This document shows, piece by piece, positions 42,140-57,443 of a DNA stretch of 64,000 nt. The position numbers were made by a program, and so were the translations under genes. Every line of letters starts with the position of its first letter. The first letter of the stretch is position 1. The notes under the pieces were generated by a model. The model was not told the origin of the DNA, made no database searches, and saw only the letters and a list, made by a program, of their open reading frames with translations. The stretch lies in NCBI GenBank assembly GCA_958298945.1, contig OY282608.1:18515933-18579932 (forward strand), in the 5' to 3' direction. The stretch is from Atherix ibis. Lineage: Eukaryota; Arthropoda; Insecta; Diptera; Athericidae.

Positions 42140-44799
42140 ACAACAAACCAACAAACTAAGTAATCAACAAGCCAACAAACCAACAAGCCAACAAACCAAC
42201 AAGCCAACAAGCCAACAAACCAACAAACCAACAAACCAACAAGCCAACAAGCCAACAAACCAACAAACCAACAAGCCAACAAGCCAACAAACCAACAAAC
42301 CAACAAACCAACATGACAACAAACCAACAAACTAAGTAATCAACAAGCCAACAAACCAACAAGCCAACAAACCAACAAGCCAACAAGCCAACAAACCAAC
42401 AAACCAACAAACCAACAAGCCAACAAACCAACAAACCAACAAACCAACAAACCAACAAACCAACAAACTAACATGCCAACAAGCCAACAAACCAACAAAC
42501 CAACAAACCAACAAGCCAACAAACCAATAAACCAACAAACCAACAAGCCAACAAGCCAACAAGCCAACAAACCAACAAACCAACAAGCCAACAAACCAAC
42601 AAACCAACAAACCAACATGACAACAAACCAACAAACTAAGTAATCAACAAGCCAACAAACCAACAAGCCAACAAACCAACAAGCCAACAAGCCAACAAAC
42701 CAACAAACCAACTAACCAACAAGCCAACAAGCCAACAAACCAACAAACCAACAAGCCAACAAGCCAACAAACCAACAAACCAACAAACCAACAAGCCAAC
42801 AAACCAACAAACCAACAAGCCAACAAACCAACAAACCAACAAACCAACAAGCCAACAAGCCCACAAACCAACAAACCAACAAACCAACAAGCCAACAAAC
42901 CAACAAACCAACAAACCAACATGCCAACAAACCAACAAACTAAGTAACCAACAAGCCAACAAACCAACAAACCAACAAGCCAACAAGCCAACAAACCAAA
43001 AAACCAACAAACCAACAAGCTAACAAACCAACAAGCCAACAAACCAACAAACCAACAAGCCAACAAGCCAACAAGCCAACAAACCAACAAACCAACAAGC
43101 CAACAAACCAACAAGCCAACAAACCAACAAACCAACAAACCAATAACCAAAAAGCCAACAAACTAACAAACCAACAAGCCAAATGCCAACAAACCAACAA
43201 ACCAACAAAGCAACAAGCAACAAGCCAACAAACAAACAAACCAACAAACAACAAACCAACAAACCAACAAGCCAACAAGCCAACAAACCAACAAACCAAC
43301 AACCCAGCAAGCCAACAAACCAACAAACAAAAAAACCAACAAACCAACAAACCAACAAACCAACATGACAACAAACCAACAAACTAAGTAATCAACAAGC
43401 CAACAAACCAACAAGCCAACAAGCCAACAAACCAACAAACCATTAAACCAACAAACCAACAAGCCAACAAACCAACAAACCAACAAACCAACAAACCAAC
43501 AAGCCAACAAGCCAACAAACCAACAAACCAACAAAGCAACAAGCCAACAAACCAACAAGCCAACAAACCAACAAACGAACAAACCAAGTAACTAAAAAGC
43601 CAACAAACTAACAAACCAACAAGCCAACAAGCCAACAAACCAACAAACCAACAAAGCAACAAACCAAAAAACCAACAAACCAACAAACCAACAAGCCAAC
43701 AAGCCAACAAGCCAACAAACCAACAAACCAACAAGCCAACAAGCCAACAAGCCAACAAACCAACAAACCAACAAACCAATAAACCAACAAGCCAACAAGC
43801 CAACAAACCAACAAAGCAACAAACCAACAAGCCAACAAGCCAACAAACCAACAAGCCAACAAACCAATAAACCAACAAGCCAACAAGCCAACAAACCAAC
43901 AAACCAACAAGCCAACAAGCCAACAAACCAACTAGCCAACAAACCAACAAGCCAACAAGCCAACAAACCAACAAACCAACAAACCAACAAAGCAACAAGC
44001 CAACAAGCCAACAAACCAACAAACCAACAAACCAACAAGCCAACAAACCAACAAACCAACAAACCAACAAACCAACAAACCAACAAGCCAACAAGCCAAC
44101 AAACCAACAAACCAACAAAGCAACAAGCCAACAAACCAACAAGCGAACAAACCAACAAACGAACAAACCAAGTAACCAAAAAGCCAACAAACTAACAAAC
44201 CAACAAGCCAACAAGCCAACAAACCAACAAACCAACAAAGCAACAAACCAAAAAACCAACAAACCAACAAACCAACAAGCCAACAAGCCAACAAGCCAAC
44301 AAACCAACAAACCAACAAGCCAACAAGCCAACAAGCCAACAAACCAACAAACCAACAAACCAATAAACCAACAAGCCAACAAGCCAACAAACCAACAAAG
44401 CAACAAACCAACAAGCCAACAAGCCAACAAACCAACAAGCCAACAAACCAAAAAACCAACAAACCAACAAGCCAACAAACCAACAAACCAACAAGCCAAC
44501 AAGCCAACAAACCAACTAGCCAACAAGCCAACAAACATATAAACCAACAAACCAACAAACCAACAAGCCAACAAGCCAACAAACCAACAAACCAACAAAC
44601 CAACAAGCCAACAAGCCAACAAACCAACAAACCAACAAACCAACAAAGCAACAAGCCAACAAGCCAACAAACCAACAAACCAACAAACCATTAAGCCAAC
44701 AAACCAATAAACCAACAAACCAACAAGCCAACAAGCCAACAAGCCAACAAACCAACAAACCAACAAGCCAACAAACCAACAAACCAACAAACCAACATG
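42140..44799 (+). repeat. Family C higher-order unit, 2660 bp, copy 1
   Basis: CATGACAAC landmarks at 42136, 42313, 42616 and 43364 recur at 44796, 44973, 45277 and 46025, all 2660 bp later to within 1 bp. Cassette M recurs at 43140 and 45800. One difference seen is AAGCCCAC near 42860 versus AAGCCAAC near 45520. Identity appears very high up to about 43.95 kb and falls after that. Confidence 0.85.
43140..43243 (+). repeat. Cassette M, allele v
   Basis: The downstream allele is AAAGCAACAAGCAACAAGCC, followed by a second slip, CCAACAAACAACAAACC. This gives four 7-bp units in the cassette region and sets the family C interval remainder of 4 modulo 8. Confidence 0.85.
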
Positions 44800-47459
44800 A
44801 CAACAAACCAACAAACTAAGTAATCAACAAGCCAACAAACCAACAAGCCAACAAACCAACAAGCCAACAAGCCAACAAACCAACAAACCAACAAACCAAC
44901 AAGCCAACAAGCCAACAAACCAACAAACCAACAAGCCAACAAGCCAACAAACCAACAAACCAACAAACCAACATGACAACAAACCAACAAACTAAGTAAT
45001 CAACAAGCCAACAAACCAACAAGCCAACAAACCAACAAGCCAACAAGCCAACAAACCAACAAACCAACAAACCAACAAGCCAACAAACCAACAAACCAAC
45101 AAACCAACAAACCAACAAACCAACAAACTAACATGCCAACAAGCCAACAAACCAACAAACCAACAAACCAACAAGCCAACAAACCAATAAACCAACAAAC
45201 CAACAAGCCAACAAGCCAACAAGCCAACAAACCAACAAACCAACAAGCCAACAAACCAACAAACCAACAAACCAACATGACAACAAACCAACAAACTAAG
45301 TAATCAACAAGCCAACAAACCAACAAGCCAACAAACCAACAAGCCAACAAGCCAACAAACCAACAAACCAACAAACCAACAAGCCAACAAGCCAACAAAC
45401 CAACAAACCAACAAGCCAACAAGCCAACAAACCAACAAACCAACAAACCAACAAGCCAACAAACCAACAAACCAACAAGCCAACAAACCAACAAACCAAC
45501 AAACCAACAAGCCAACAAGCCAACAAACCAACAAACCAACAAACCAACAAGCCAACAAACCAACAAACCAACAAACCAACATGCCAACAAACCAACAAAC
45601 TAAGTAACCAACAAGCCAACAAACCAACAAACCAACAAGCCAACAAGCCAACAAACCAAAAAACCAACAAACCAACAAGCTAACAAACCAACAAGCCAAC
45701 AAACCAACAAACCAACAAGCCAACAAGCCAACAAGCCAACAAACCAACAAACCAACAAGCCAACAAACCAACAAGCCAACAAACCAACAAACCAACAAAC
45801 CAATAACCAAAAAGCCAACAAACTAACAAACCAACAAGCCAAATGCCAACAAACCAACAAACCAACAAAGCAACAAGCAACAAGCCAACAAACAAACAAA
45901 CCAACAAACAACAAACCAACAAACCAACAAGCCAACAAGCCAACAAACCAACAAACCAACAACCCAGCAAGCCAACAAACCAACAAACAAAAAAACCAAC
46001 AAACCAACAAACCAACAAACCAACATGACAACAAACCAACAAACTAAGTAATCAACAAGCCAACAAACCAACAAGCCAACAAGCCAACAAACCAACAAAC
46101 CATTAAACCAACAAACCAACAAGCCAACAAACCAACAAACCAACAAACCAACAAACCAACAAGCCAACAAGCCAACAAACCAACAAACCAACAAAGCAAC
46201 AAGCCAACAAACCAACAAGCCAACAAACCAACAAACGAACAAACCAAGTAACCAAAAAGCCAACAAACTAACAAACCAACAAGCCAACAAGCCAACAAAC
46301 CAACAAACCAACAAAGCAAAAAACCAAAAAACCAACAAACCAACAAACCAACAAGCCAACAAGCCAACAAGCCAACAAACCAACAAGCCAACAAGCCAAC
46401 AAGCCAACAAACCAACAAACCAACAAACCAATAAACCAACAAGCCAACAAGCCAACAAACCAACAAAGCAACAAACCAACAAGCCAACAAGCCAACAAAC
46501 CAACAAGCCAACAAACCAATAAACCAACAAGCCAACAAGCCAACAAACCAACAAACCAACAAGCCAACAAGCCAACAAACCAACTAGCCAACAAACCAAC
46601 AAGCCAACAAGCCAACAAACCAACAAACCAACAAACCAACAAACCAACAAAGCAACAAGCCAACAAGCCAACAAACCAACAAACCAACAAACCAACAAGC
46701 CAACAAACCAAAAACCAACAAACCAACAAACCAACAAACCAACAAGCCAACAAGCCAACAAACCAACAAACCAACAAAGCAACAAGCCAACAAACCAACA
46801 AGCGAACAAACCAACAAACGAACAAACCAAGTAACCAAAAAGCCAACAAACTAACAAACCAACAAGCCAACAAGCCAACAAACCAACAAACCAACAAAGC
46901 AACAAACCAAAAAACCAACAAACCAACAAACCAACAAGCCAACAAGCCAACAAGCCAACAAACCAACAAACCAACAAGCCAACAAGCCAACAAGCCAACA
47001 AACCAACAAACCAACAAACCAATAAACCAACAAGCCAACAAGCCAACAAACCAACAAAGCAACAAACCAACAAGCCAACAAGCCAACAAACCAACAAGCC
47101 AACAAACCAAAAAACCAACAAGCCAACAAGCCAACAAACCAACAAACCAACAAGCCAACAAGCCAACAAACCAACTAGCCAACAAACCAACAAACATATA
47201 AACCAACAAACCAACAAACCAACAAGCCAACAAGCCAACAAACCAACAAACCAACAAACCAAAAAGCCAACAAGCCAACAAACCAACAAACCAACAAACC
47301 AACAAAGCAACAAGCCAACAAGCCAACAAACCAACAAACCAACAAACCAACAAGCCAACAAACCAACAAACCAACAAACCAACAAACCAACAAACCAACA
47401 AGCCAACAAGCCAACAAACCAACAAACCAACAAAGCAACAAGCCAACAAACCAACAAGC
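44800..47459 (+). repeat. Family C higher-order unit, 2660 bp, copy 2
   Basis: Tandem partner of the preceding unit. It contains an extra 7-bp unit CCAAAAA near 46708 that breaks register, and this explains why the next cassette M interval (2915 bp) leaves remainder 3 on division by 8 instead of 4. Confidence 0.75.
45800..45903 (+). repeat. Cassette M, allele v
   Basis: Identical in form to the copy at 43140, 2660 bp upstream. Confidence 0.85.
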
Positions 47460-47499
47460 GAACAAACCAACAAACGAACAAACCAAGTAACCAAAAAGC

Positions 47500-50400
47500 C
47501 AACAAACTAACAAACCAACAAGCCAACAAGCCAACAAACCAACAAACCAACAAAGCAACAAACCAAAAAACCAACAAACCAACAAACTAACAAGCCAACA
47601 AGCCAACAAGCCAACAAACCAACAAACCAACAAGCCAACAAGCCAACAAGCCAACAAACCAACAAACCAACAAGCCAAAAAACCAACAAACCAACAAACT
47701 AACAAGCCAACAAACCAACAAGCCAACAAACCAATAAACCAACAAGCCAACAAGCCAACAAACCAACAAACCAACAAGCCAACAAGCCAACAAACCAACT
47801 AGCCAACAAACCAACAAACAAATAAACCAACAAACCAACAAACCAACAAGCCAACAAGCCAACAAACCAAAAAACCAACAAACCAACAAGCCAACAAACC
47901 AACAAACCAACAAACCAACAAACCAACAAACCAACAAACTAACATGCCAACAAGCCAACAAACCAACAAACCAACAAACCAACAAGCCAACAAACCAATA
48001 AACCAACAAACCAACAAGCCAACAAGCCAACAAGCCAACAAACCAACAAACCAACAAGCCAACAAACCAACAAACCAACAAACCAACATGACAACAAACC
48101 AACAAACTAAGTAATCAACAAGCCAACAAACCAACAAGCCAACAAGCCAACAAACCAACAAACCAACAAACCAACAAGCCAACAAACCAACAAGCCAACA
48201 AGCCAACAAACCAACAAACCAACAAGCCAACAAGCCAACAAACCAACAAACCAACAAACCAACAAGCCAACAAACCAACAAACCAACAAGCCAACAAACC
48301 AACAAACCAACAAACCAACAAGCCAACAAGCCAACAAACCAACAAACCAACAAACCAACAAGCCAACAAACCAACAAACCAACAAACCAACATGCCAACA
48401 AACCAACAAACTAAGTAACCAACAAGCCAACAAACCAACAAACCAACAATCCAACAAGCCAACAAACGAAAAAACCAACAAACCAACAAGCTAACAAACC
48501 AACAAGCCAACAAACCAACAAACCAACAAGCCAACAAGCCAACAAACCAACAAACCAACATACCAACAAGCCAACAAACCAACAAACCAACAAGCTAACA
48601 AACCAACAAACCAACAAACCAACAAACTAACAAACCAACAAGCCAACAAGCCAACAAACCAACAAACCAACAAGCCAACAAACCAACAAGCCAACAAACC
48701 AACAAACCAACAAACCAATAACCAAAAAGCCAACAAACTAACAAACCAACAAGCCAAATGCCAACAAACCAACAAACCAACAAAGCAACAAGCAACAAGC
48801 CAACAAACAAACAAACCAACAAACAACAAACCAACAAACCAACAAGCCAACAAGCCAACAAACCAACAAACCAACAACCCAGCAAGCCAACAAACCAACA
48901 AACAAAAAAACCAACAAACCAACAAACCAACAAACCAACATGACAACAAACCAACAAACTAAGTAATCAACAAGCCAACAAACCAACAAGCCAACAAGCC
49001 AACAAACCAACAAACCATTAAACCAACAAACCAACAAGCCAACAAACCAACAAACCAACAAACCAACAAACCAACAAGCCAACAAGCCAACAAACCAACA
49101 AACCAACAAAGCAACAAGCCAACAAACCAACAAGCCAACAAACCAACAAACGAACAAACCAAGTAACCAAAAAGCCAACAAACTAACAAACCAACAAGCC
49201 AACAAGCCAACAAACCAACAAACCAACAAAGCAACAAACCAAAAAACCAACAAACCAACAAACCAACAAGCCAACAAGCCAACAAGCCAACAAACCAACA
49301 AACCAACAAGCCAACAAGCCAACAAGCCAACAAACCAACAAACCAACAAACCAATAAACCAACAAGCCAACAAGCCAACAAACCAACAAAGCAACAAACC
49401 AACAAGCCAACAAGCCAACAAACCAACAAGCCAACAAACCAATAAACCAACAAGCCAACAAGCCAACAAACCAACAAACCAACAAGCCAACAAGCCAACA
49501 AACCAACTAGCCAACAAACCAACAGACATATAAACCAACAAACCAACAAACCAACAAGCCAACAAGCCAACAAACCAACAAACCAACAAACCAACAAGCC
49601 AACAAGCCAACAAACCAACAAACCAACAAACCAACAAAGCAACAAGCCAACAAGCCAACAAACCAACAAACCAACAAACCAACAAGCCAACAAACCAACA
49701 AACCAACAAACCAACAAACCAACAAACCAACAAGCCAACAAGCCAACAAACCAACAAACCAACAAAGCAACAAGCCAACAAACCAACAAGCGAACAAACC
49801 AACAAACGAACAAACCAAGTAACCAAAAAGCCAACAAACTAACAAACCAACAAGCCAACAAGCCAACAAAACAACAAACCAACAAAGGAACAAACCAAAA
49901 AACCAACAAACCAACAAACTAACAAGCCAACAAGCCAACAAGCCAACAAACCAACAAACCAACAAGCCAACAAGCCAACAAGCCAACAAACCAACAAACC
50001 AACAAGCCAACAAACCAACAAACCAACAAACTAACAAGCCAACAAACCAACAAGCCAACAAACCAATAAACCAACAAGCCAACAAACCAACAAACCAACA
50101 AGCCAACAAGCCAACAAACCAACTAGCCAACAAACCAACAAACAAATAAACCAACAAACCAACAAACCAACAAGCCAACAAGCCAACAAACCAACAAACC
50201 AACAAACCAACAAGCCAACAAACCAACAAACCAACAAACCAACAAACCAACAAACCAACAAACTAACATGCCAACAAGCCAACAAACCAACAAACCAACA
50301 AACCAACAAGCCAACAAACCAATAAACCAACAAACCAACAAGCCAACAAGCCAACAAGCCAACAAACCAACAAACCAACAAGCCAACAAACCAACAAACC

Positions 50401-50750
50401 AACAAACCAACATGACAACAAACCAACAAACTAAGTAATCAACAAGCCAACAAACCAACAAGCCAACAAGCCAACAAACCAACAAACCAACAAACCAACA
50501 AGCCAACAAACCAACAAGCCAACAAGCCAACAAACCAACAAACCAACAAGCCAACAAGCCAACAAACCAACAAACCAACAAACCAACAAGCCAACAAACC
50601 AACAAACCAACAAGCCAACAAACCAACAAACCAACAAACCAACAAGCCAACAAGCCAACAAACCAACAAACCAACAAACCAACAAGCCAACAACCCAACA
50701 AACCAACAAACCAACATGCCAACAAACCAACAAACTAAGTAACCAACAAG
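47500..50750 (+). repeat. Family C higher-order unit, 3252 bp, copy 1
   Basis: Long stretches match the next 3252 bp with no difference found where compared line by line (48961-49080 against 52213-52332). Minus-strand translations over 47587-48105, 48115-48585 and 48738-49826 are identical to those 3252 bp downstream. CATATAAACC at 49527 carries the derived upstream ACAGA allele. Confidence 0.85.
48715..48818 (+). repeat. Cassette M, allele v
   Basis: Same form as at 43140. The interval from the previous copy is 2915 bp. Confidence 0.85.
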
Positions 50751-53700
50751 CCAACAAACCAACAAACCAACAAGCCAACAAGCCAACAAACCAACAAACC
50801 AACAAAGCAACAAACCAAAAAACCAACAAACCAACAAACTAACAAGCCAACAAGCCAACAAGCCAACAAACCAACAAACCAACAAGCCAACAAGCCAACA
50901 AGCCAACAAACCAACAAACCAACAAGCCAAAAAACCAACAAACCAACAAACTAACAAGCCAACAAACCAACAAGCCAACAAACCAATAAACCAACAAGCC
51001 AACAAGCCAACAAACCAACAAACCAACAAGCCAACAAGCCAACAAACCAACTAGCCAACAAACCAACAAACAAATAAACCAACAAACCAACAAACCAACA
51101 AGCCAACAAGCCAACAAACCAAAAAACCAACAAACCAACAAGCCAACAAACCAACAAACCAACAAACCAACAAACCAACAAACCAACAAACTAACATGCC
51201 AACAAGCCAACAAACCAACAAACCAACAAACCAACAAGCCAACAAACCAATAAACCAACAAACCAACAAGCCAACAAGCCAACAAGCCAACAAACCAACA
51301 AACCAACAAGCCAACAAACCAACAAACCAACAAACCAACATGACAACAAACCAACAAACTAAGTAATCAACAAGCCAACAAACCAACAAGCCAACAAGCC
51401 AACAAACCAACAAACCAACAAACCAACAAGCCAACAAACCAACAAGCCAACAAGCCAACAAACCAACAAACCAACAAGCCAACAAGCCAACAAACCAACA
51501 AACCAACAAACCAACAAGCCAACAAACCAACAAACCAACAAGCCAACAAACCAACAAACCAACAAACCAACAAGCCAACAAGCCAACAAACCAACAAACC
51601 AACAAACCAACAAGCCAACAAACCAACAAACCAACAAACCAACATGCCAACAAACCAACAAACTAAGTAACCAACAAGCCAACAAACCAACAAACCAACA
51701 ATCCAACAAGCCAACAAACGAAAAAACCAACAAACCAACAAGCTAACAAACCAACAAGCCAACAAACCAACAAACCAACAAGCCAACAAGCCAACAAACC
51801 AACAAACCAACATACCAACAAGCCAACAAACCAACAAACCAACAAGCTAACAAACCAACAAACCAACAAACCAACAAACTAACAAACCAACAAGCCAACA
51901 AGCCAACAAACCAACAAACCAACAAGCCAACAAACCAACAAGCCAACAAACCAACAAACCAACAAACCAATAACCAAAAAGCCAACAAACTAACAAACCA
52001 ACAAGCCAAATGCCAACAAACCAACAAACCAACAAAGCAACAAGCAACAAGCCAACAAACAAACAAACCAACAAACAACAAACCAACAAACCAACAAGCC
52101 AACAAGCCAACAAACCAACAAACCAACAACCCAGCAAGCCAACAAACCAACAAACAAAAAAACCAACAAACCAACAAACCAACAAACCAACATGACAACA
52201 AACCAACAAACTAAGTAATCAACAAGCCAACAAACCAACAAGCCAACAAGCCAACAAACCAACAAACCATTAAACCAACAAACCAACAAGCCAACAAACC
52301 AACAAACCAACAAACCAACAAACCAACAAGCCAACAAGCCAACAAACCAACAAACCAACAAAGCAACAAGCCAACAAACCAACAAGCCAACAAACCAACA
52401 AACGAACAAACCAAGTAACCAAAAAGCCAACAAACTAACAAACCAACAAGCCAACAAGCCAACAAACCAACAAACCAACAAAGCAACAAACCAAAAAACC
52501 AACAAACCAACAAACCAACAAGCCAACAAGCCAACAAGCCAACAAACCAACAAACCAACAAGCCAACAAGCCAACAAGCCAACAAACCAACAAACCAACA
52601 AACCAATAAACCAACAAGCCAACAAGCCAACAAACCAACAAAGCAACAAACCAACAAGCCAACAAGCCAACAAACCAACAAGCCAACAAACCAATAAACC
52701 AACAAGCCAACAAGCCAACAAACCAACAAACCAACAAGCCAACAAGCCAACAAACCAACTAGCCAACAAACCAACAGACATATAAACCAACAAACCAACA
52801 AACCAACAAGCCAACAAGCCAACAAACCAACAAACCAACAAACCAACAAGCCAACAAGCCAACAAACCAACAAACCAACAAACCAACAAAGCAACAAGCC
52901 AACAAGCCAACAAACCAACAAACCAACAAACCAACAAGCCAACAAACCAACAAACCAACAAACCAACAAACCAACAAACCAACAAGCCAACAAGCCAACA
53001 AACCAACAAACCAACAAAGCAACAAGCCAACAAACCAACAAGCGAACAAACCAACAAACGAACAAACCAAGTAACCAAAAAGCCAACAAACTAACAAACC
53101 AACAAGCCAACAAGCCAACAAAACAACAAACCAACAAAGGAACAAACCAAAAAACCAACAAACCAACAAACTAACAAGCCAACAAGCCAACAAGCCAACA
53201 AACCAACAAACCAACAAGCCAACAAGCCAACAAGCCAACAAACCAACAAACCAACAAGCCAACAAACCAACAAACCAACAAACTAACAAGCCAACAAACC
53301 AACAAGCCAACAAACCAATAAACCAACAAGCCAACAAACCAACAAACCAACAAGCCAACAAGCCAACAAACCAACTAGCCAACAAACCAACAAACAAATA
53401 AACCAACAAACCAACAAACCAACAAGCCAACAAACCAACAAACCAACAAACCAACAAACTAACATGCCAACAAGCCAACAAACCAACAAACCAACAAACC
53501 AACAAGCCAACAAACCAATAAACCAACAAACCAACAAGCCAACAAGCCAACAAGCCAACAAACCAACAAACCAACAAGCCAACAAACCAACAAACCAACA
53601 AACCAACATGACAACAAACCAACAAACTAAGTAATCAACAAGCCAACAAACCAACAAGCCAACAAGCCAACAAACCAACAAACCAACAAACCAACAAGCC

Positions 53701-53950
53701 AACAAACCAACAAGCCAACAAGCCAACAAACCAACAAACCAACAAGCCAACAAGCCAACAAACCAACAAACCAACAAACCAACAAGCCAACAAACCAACA
53801 AACCAACAAGCCAACAAACCAACAAACCAACAAACCAACAAGCCAACAAGCCAACAAACCAACAAACCAACAAACCAACAAGCCAACAACCCAACAAACC
53901 AACAAACCAACATGCCAACAAACCAACAAACTAAGTAACCAACAAGCCAA
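50751..53950 (+). repeat. Family C higher-order unit, 3252 bp, copy 2
   Basis: Tandem partner of the preceding unit. After about 53410 the offset drops from 3252 to 3196 bp, a loss of seven 8-bp units. Landmarks such as ACATGCC (53462) and CATGACAAC (53607) then continue in order. Confidence 0.85.
51967..52070 (+). repeat. Cassette M, allele v
   Basis: Same form, 3252 bp after the copy at 48715, within the near-identical tandem pair. Confidence 0.85.
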
Positions 53951-55144
53951 CAAACCAACAAACCAACAAGCCAACAAGCCAACAAACCAAAAAACCAACA
54001 AACCAACAAGCTAACAAACCAACAAGCCAACAAACCAACAAACCAACAAGCCAACAAGCCAACAAACCAACAAACCAACATACCAACAAGCCAACAAACC
54101 AACAAGCCAACAAGCCAACAAACCAACAAGCCAACAAACCAAAAAACCAACAAGCCAACAAGCCAACAAACCAACAAACCAACAAGCCAACAAGCCAACA
54201 AACCAACTAGCCAACAAACCAACAAACATATAAACCAACAAACCAACAAACCAACAAGCCAACAAGCCAACAAACCAACAAACCAACAAACCAACAAGCC
54301 AACAAGCCAACAAACCAACAAACCAACAAACCAACAAAGCAACAAGCCAACAAGCCAACAAACCAACAAACCAACAAACCAACAAGCCAACAAACCAACA
54401 AACCAACAAACCAACAAACCAACAAACCAACAAACCAACAAACCAACAAGCCAACAAACCAACAACCCAACAAAGCAACAAGCCAACAAACCAACAAGCG
54501 AACAAACCAACAAACGAACAAACCAAGTAACCAAAAAGCCAACAAACTAACAAACCAACAAGCCAACAAGCCAACAAACCAACAAACCAACAAAGCAACA
54601 AACCAAAAAACCAACAAACCAACAAACTAACAAGCCAACAAGCCAACAAGCCAACAAACCAACAAACCAACAAGCCAACAAGCCAACAAGCCAACAAACC
54701 AACAAACCAACAAGCCAACAAACCAACAAACCAACAAACTAACAAGCCAACAAACCAACAAGCCAACAAACCAATAAACCAACAAGCCAACAAGCCAACA
54801 AACCAACAAACCAACAAGCCAACAAGCCAACAAACCAACTAGCCAACAAACCAACAAACAAATAAACCAACAAACCAACAAACCAACAAGCCAACAAGCC
54901 AACAAACCAAAAAACCAACAAACCAACAAGCCAACAAACCAACAAACCAACAAACCAACAAACCAACAAACCAACAAACTAACATGCCAACAAGCCAACA
55001 AACCAACAAACCAACAAACCAACAAGCCAACAAACCAATAAACTAATAAACCAACAAACCAACAAGCCAACAAGCCAACAAGCCAACAAACCATTAAACC
55101 AACAAGCCAACAAACCAACAAACCAACAAACCAACAAACCAACA

Positions 55145-57443
55145 TGACAACAAACCAACAAACTAAGTAATCAACAAGCCAACAAACCAACAAACCAACA
55201 AGCCAACAAGCCAACAAACCAACAAACCAACAAGCCAACAAGCCAACAAACCAACAAACCAACAAACCAACAAGCCAACAAACCAACAAACCAACAAGCC
55301 AACAAACCAACAAGCCAACAAACCAACAAGCCAACAAGCCAACAAACCAACAAACCAACAAACCAACAAGCCAACAAACCAACAAGCCAACAAGCCAACA
55401 AACCAACAAACCAACAAGCCAACAAGCCAACAAACCAACAAACCAACAAACCAACAAGCCAACAAACCAACAAACCAACAAGCCAACAAACCAACAAACC
55501 AACAAACCAACAAGCCAACAAGCCAACAAACCAACAAACCAACAAACCAACAAGCCAACAAACCAACAAACCAACAAACCAACATGCCAACAAACCAACA
55601 AACTAAGTAACCAACAAGCCAACAAACCAACAAACCAACAAGCCAACAAGCCAACAAACCAAAAAACCAACAAACCAACAAGCTGACAAACCAACAAGCC
55701 AACAAACCAACAAACCAACAAGCCAACAAGCCAACAAACCAACAAACCAACATACCAACAAGCCAACAAACCAACAAAGCAACAAGCTAACAAACCAACA
55801 AACCAACAAACCAACAAACTAACAAACCAACAAGCCAACAAGCCAACAAACCAACAAACCAACAAGCCAACAAACCAACAAGCCAACAAACCAACAAACC
55901 AACAAACCAATAACCAAAAAGCCAACAAACTAACAAACCAACAAGCCAAATGCCAACAAACCAACAAACCAACAAAGCAACAAGCAACAAGCCAACAAAC
56001 AAACAAACCAACAAACAACAAACCAACAAACCAACAAGCCAACAAGCCAACAAACCAACAAACCAACAACCCAGCAAGCCAACAAACCAACAAACAAAAA
56101 AACCAACAAACCAACAAACCAACAAACCAACATGACAACAAACCAACAAACTAAGTAATCAACAAGCCAACAAACCAACAAGCCAACAAGCCAACAAACC
56201 AACAAACCATTAAACCAACAAACCAACAAGCCAACAAACCAACAAACCAACAAACCAACAAACCAACAAGCCAACAAGCCAACAAACCAACAAACCAACA
56301 AAGCAACAAGCCAACAAACCAACAAGCCAACAAACCAACAAACGAACAAACCAAGTAACCAAAAAGCCAACAAACTAACAAACCAACAAGCCAACAAGCC
56401 AACAAACCAACAAACCAACAAAGCAACAAACCAAAAAACCAACAAACCAACAAACCAACAAGCCAACAAGCCAACAAGCCAACAAACCAACAAACCAACA
56501 AGCCAACAAGCCAACAAGCCAACAAACCAACAAACCAACAAACCAATAAACCAACAAGCCAACAAGCCAACAAACCAACAAAGCAACAAACCAACAAGCC
56601 AACAAGCCAACAAACCAACAAGCCAACAAACCAATAAACCAACAAGCCAACAAGCCAACAAACCAACAAACCAACAAGCCAACAAGCCAACAAACCAACT
56701 AGCCAACAAACCAACAGACATATAAACCAACAAACCAACAAACCAACAAGCCAACAAGCCAACAAACCAACAAACCAACAAACCAACAAGCCAACAAGCC
56801 AACAAACCAACAAACCAACAAACCAACAAAGCAACAAGCCAACAAGCCAACAAACCAACAAACCAACAAACCAACAAGCCAACAAACCAACAAACCAACA
56901 AACCAACAAACCAACAAACCAACAAGCCAACAAGCCAACAAACCAACAAACCAACAAAGCAACAAGCCAACAAACCAACAAGCGAACAAACCAACAAACG
57001 AACAAACCAAGTAACCAAAAAGCCAACAAACTAACAAACCAACAAGCCAACAAGCCAACAAAACAACAAACCAACAAAGGAACAAACCAAAAAACCAACA
57101 AACCAACAAACTAACAAGCCAACAAGCCAACAAGCCAACAAACCAACAAACCAACAAGCCAACAAGCCAACAAGCCAACAAACCAACAAACCAACAAGCC
57201 AACAAACCAAAAAACCAACAAACCAACAAGCCAACAAACCAACAAACCAACAAACCAACAAACCAACAAACCAACAAACTAACATGCCAACAAGCCAACA
57301 AACCAACAAACCAACAAACCAACAAGCCAACAAACCAATAAACCAATAAACCAACAAACCAACAAGCCAACAAGCCAACAAGCCAACAAACCATTAAACC
57401 AACAAGCCAACAAACCAACAAACCAACAAACCAACAAACCAAC
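55145..57443 (+). repeat. Family C higher-order unit, 2300 bp, copy 1
   Basis: CATGACAAC at 55144 and 56134 recurs at 57444 and 58432, and cassette M at 55907 recurs at 58207. The 1.09-kb core 55930-57018 gives the same minus-strand translation as 48738-49826 and 51990-53078, so it is a third copy of the same recent segment. Confidence 0.85.
55907..56010 (+). repeat. Cassette M, allele v
   Basis: Same form, 3940 bp after the previous copy. The longer interval contains an extra CATATAAACC segment (54229) of the ancestral type. Confidence 0.85.

Noticed and set aside
46700..46720. 7-bp units as homopolymer sequencing errors
   Set aside because: Most 7-bp units (CCAATAA, CCAAATG, CCACAAG, CCAAAAA) recur at matching places in several block copies, so they are inherited. 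A few private ones, such as the one at 46708, could still be errors.
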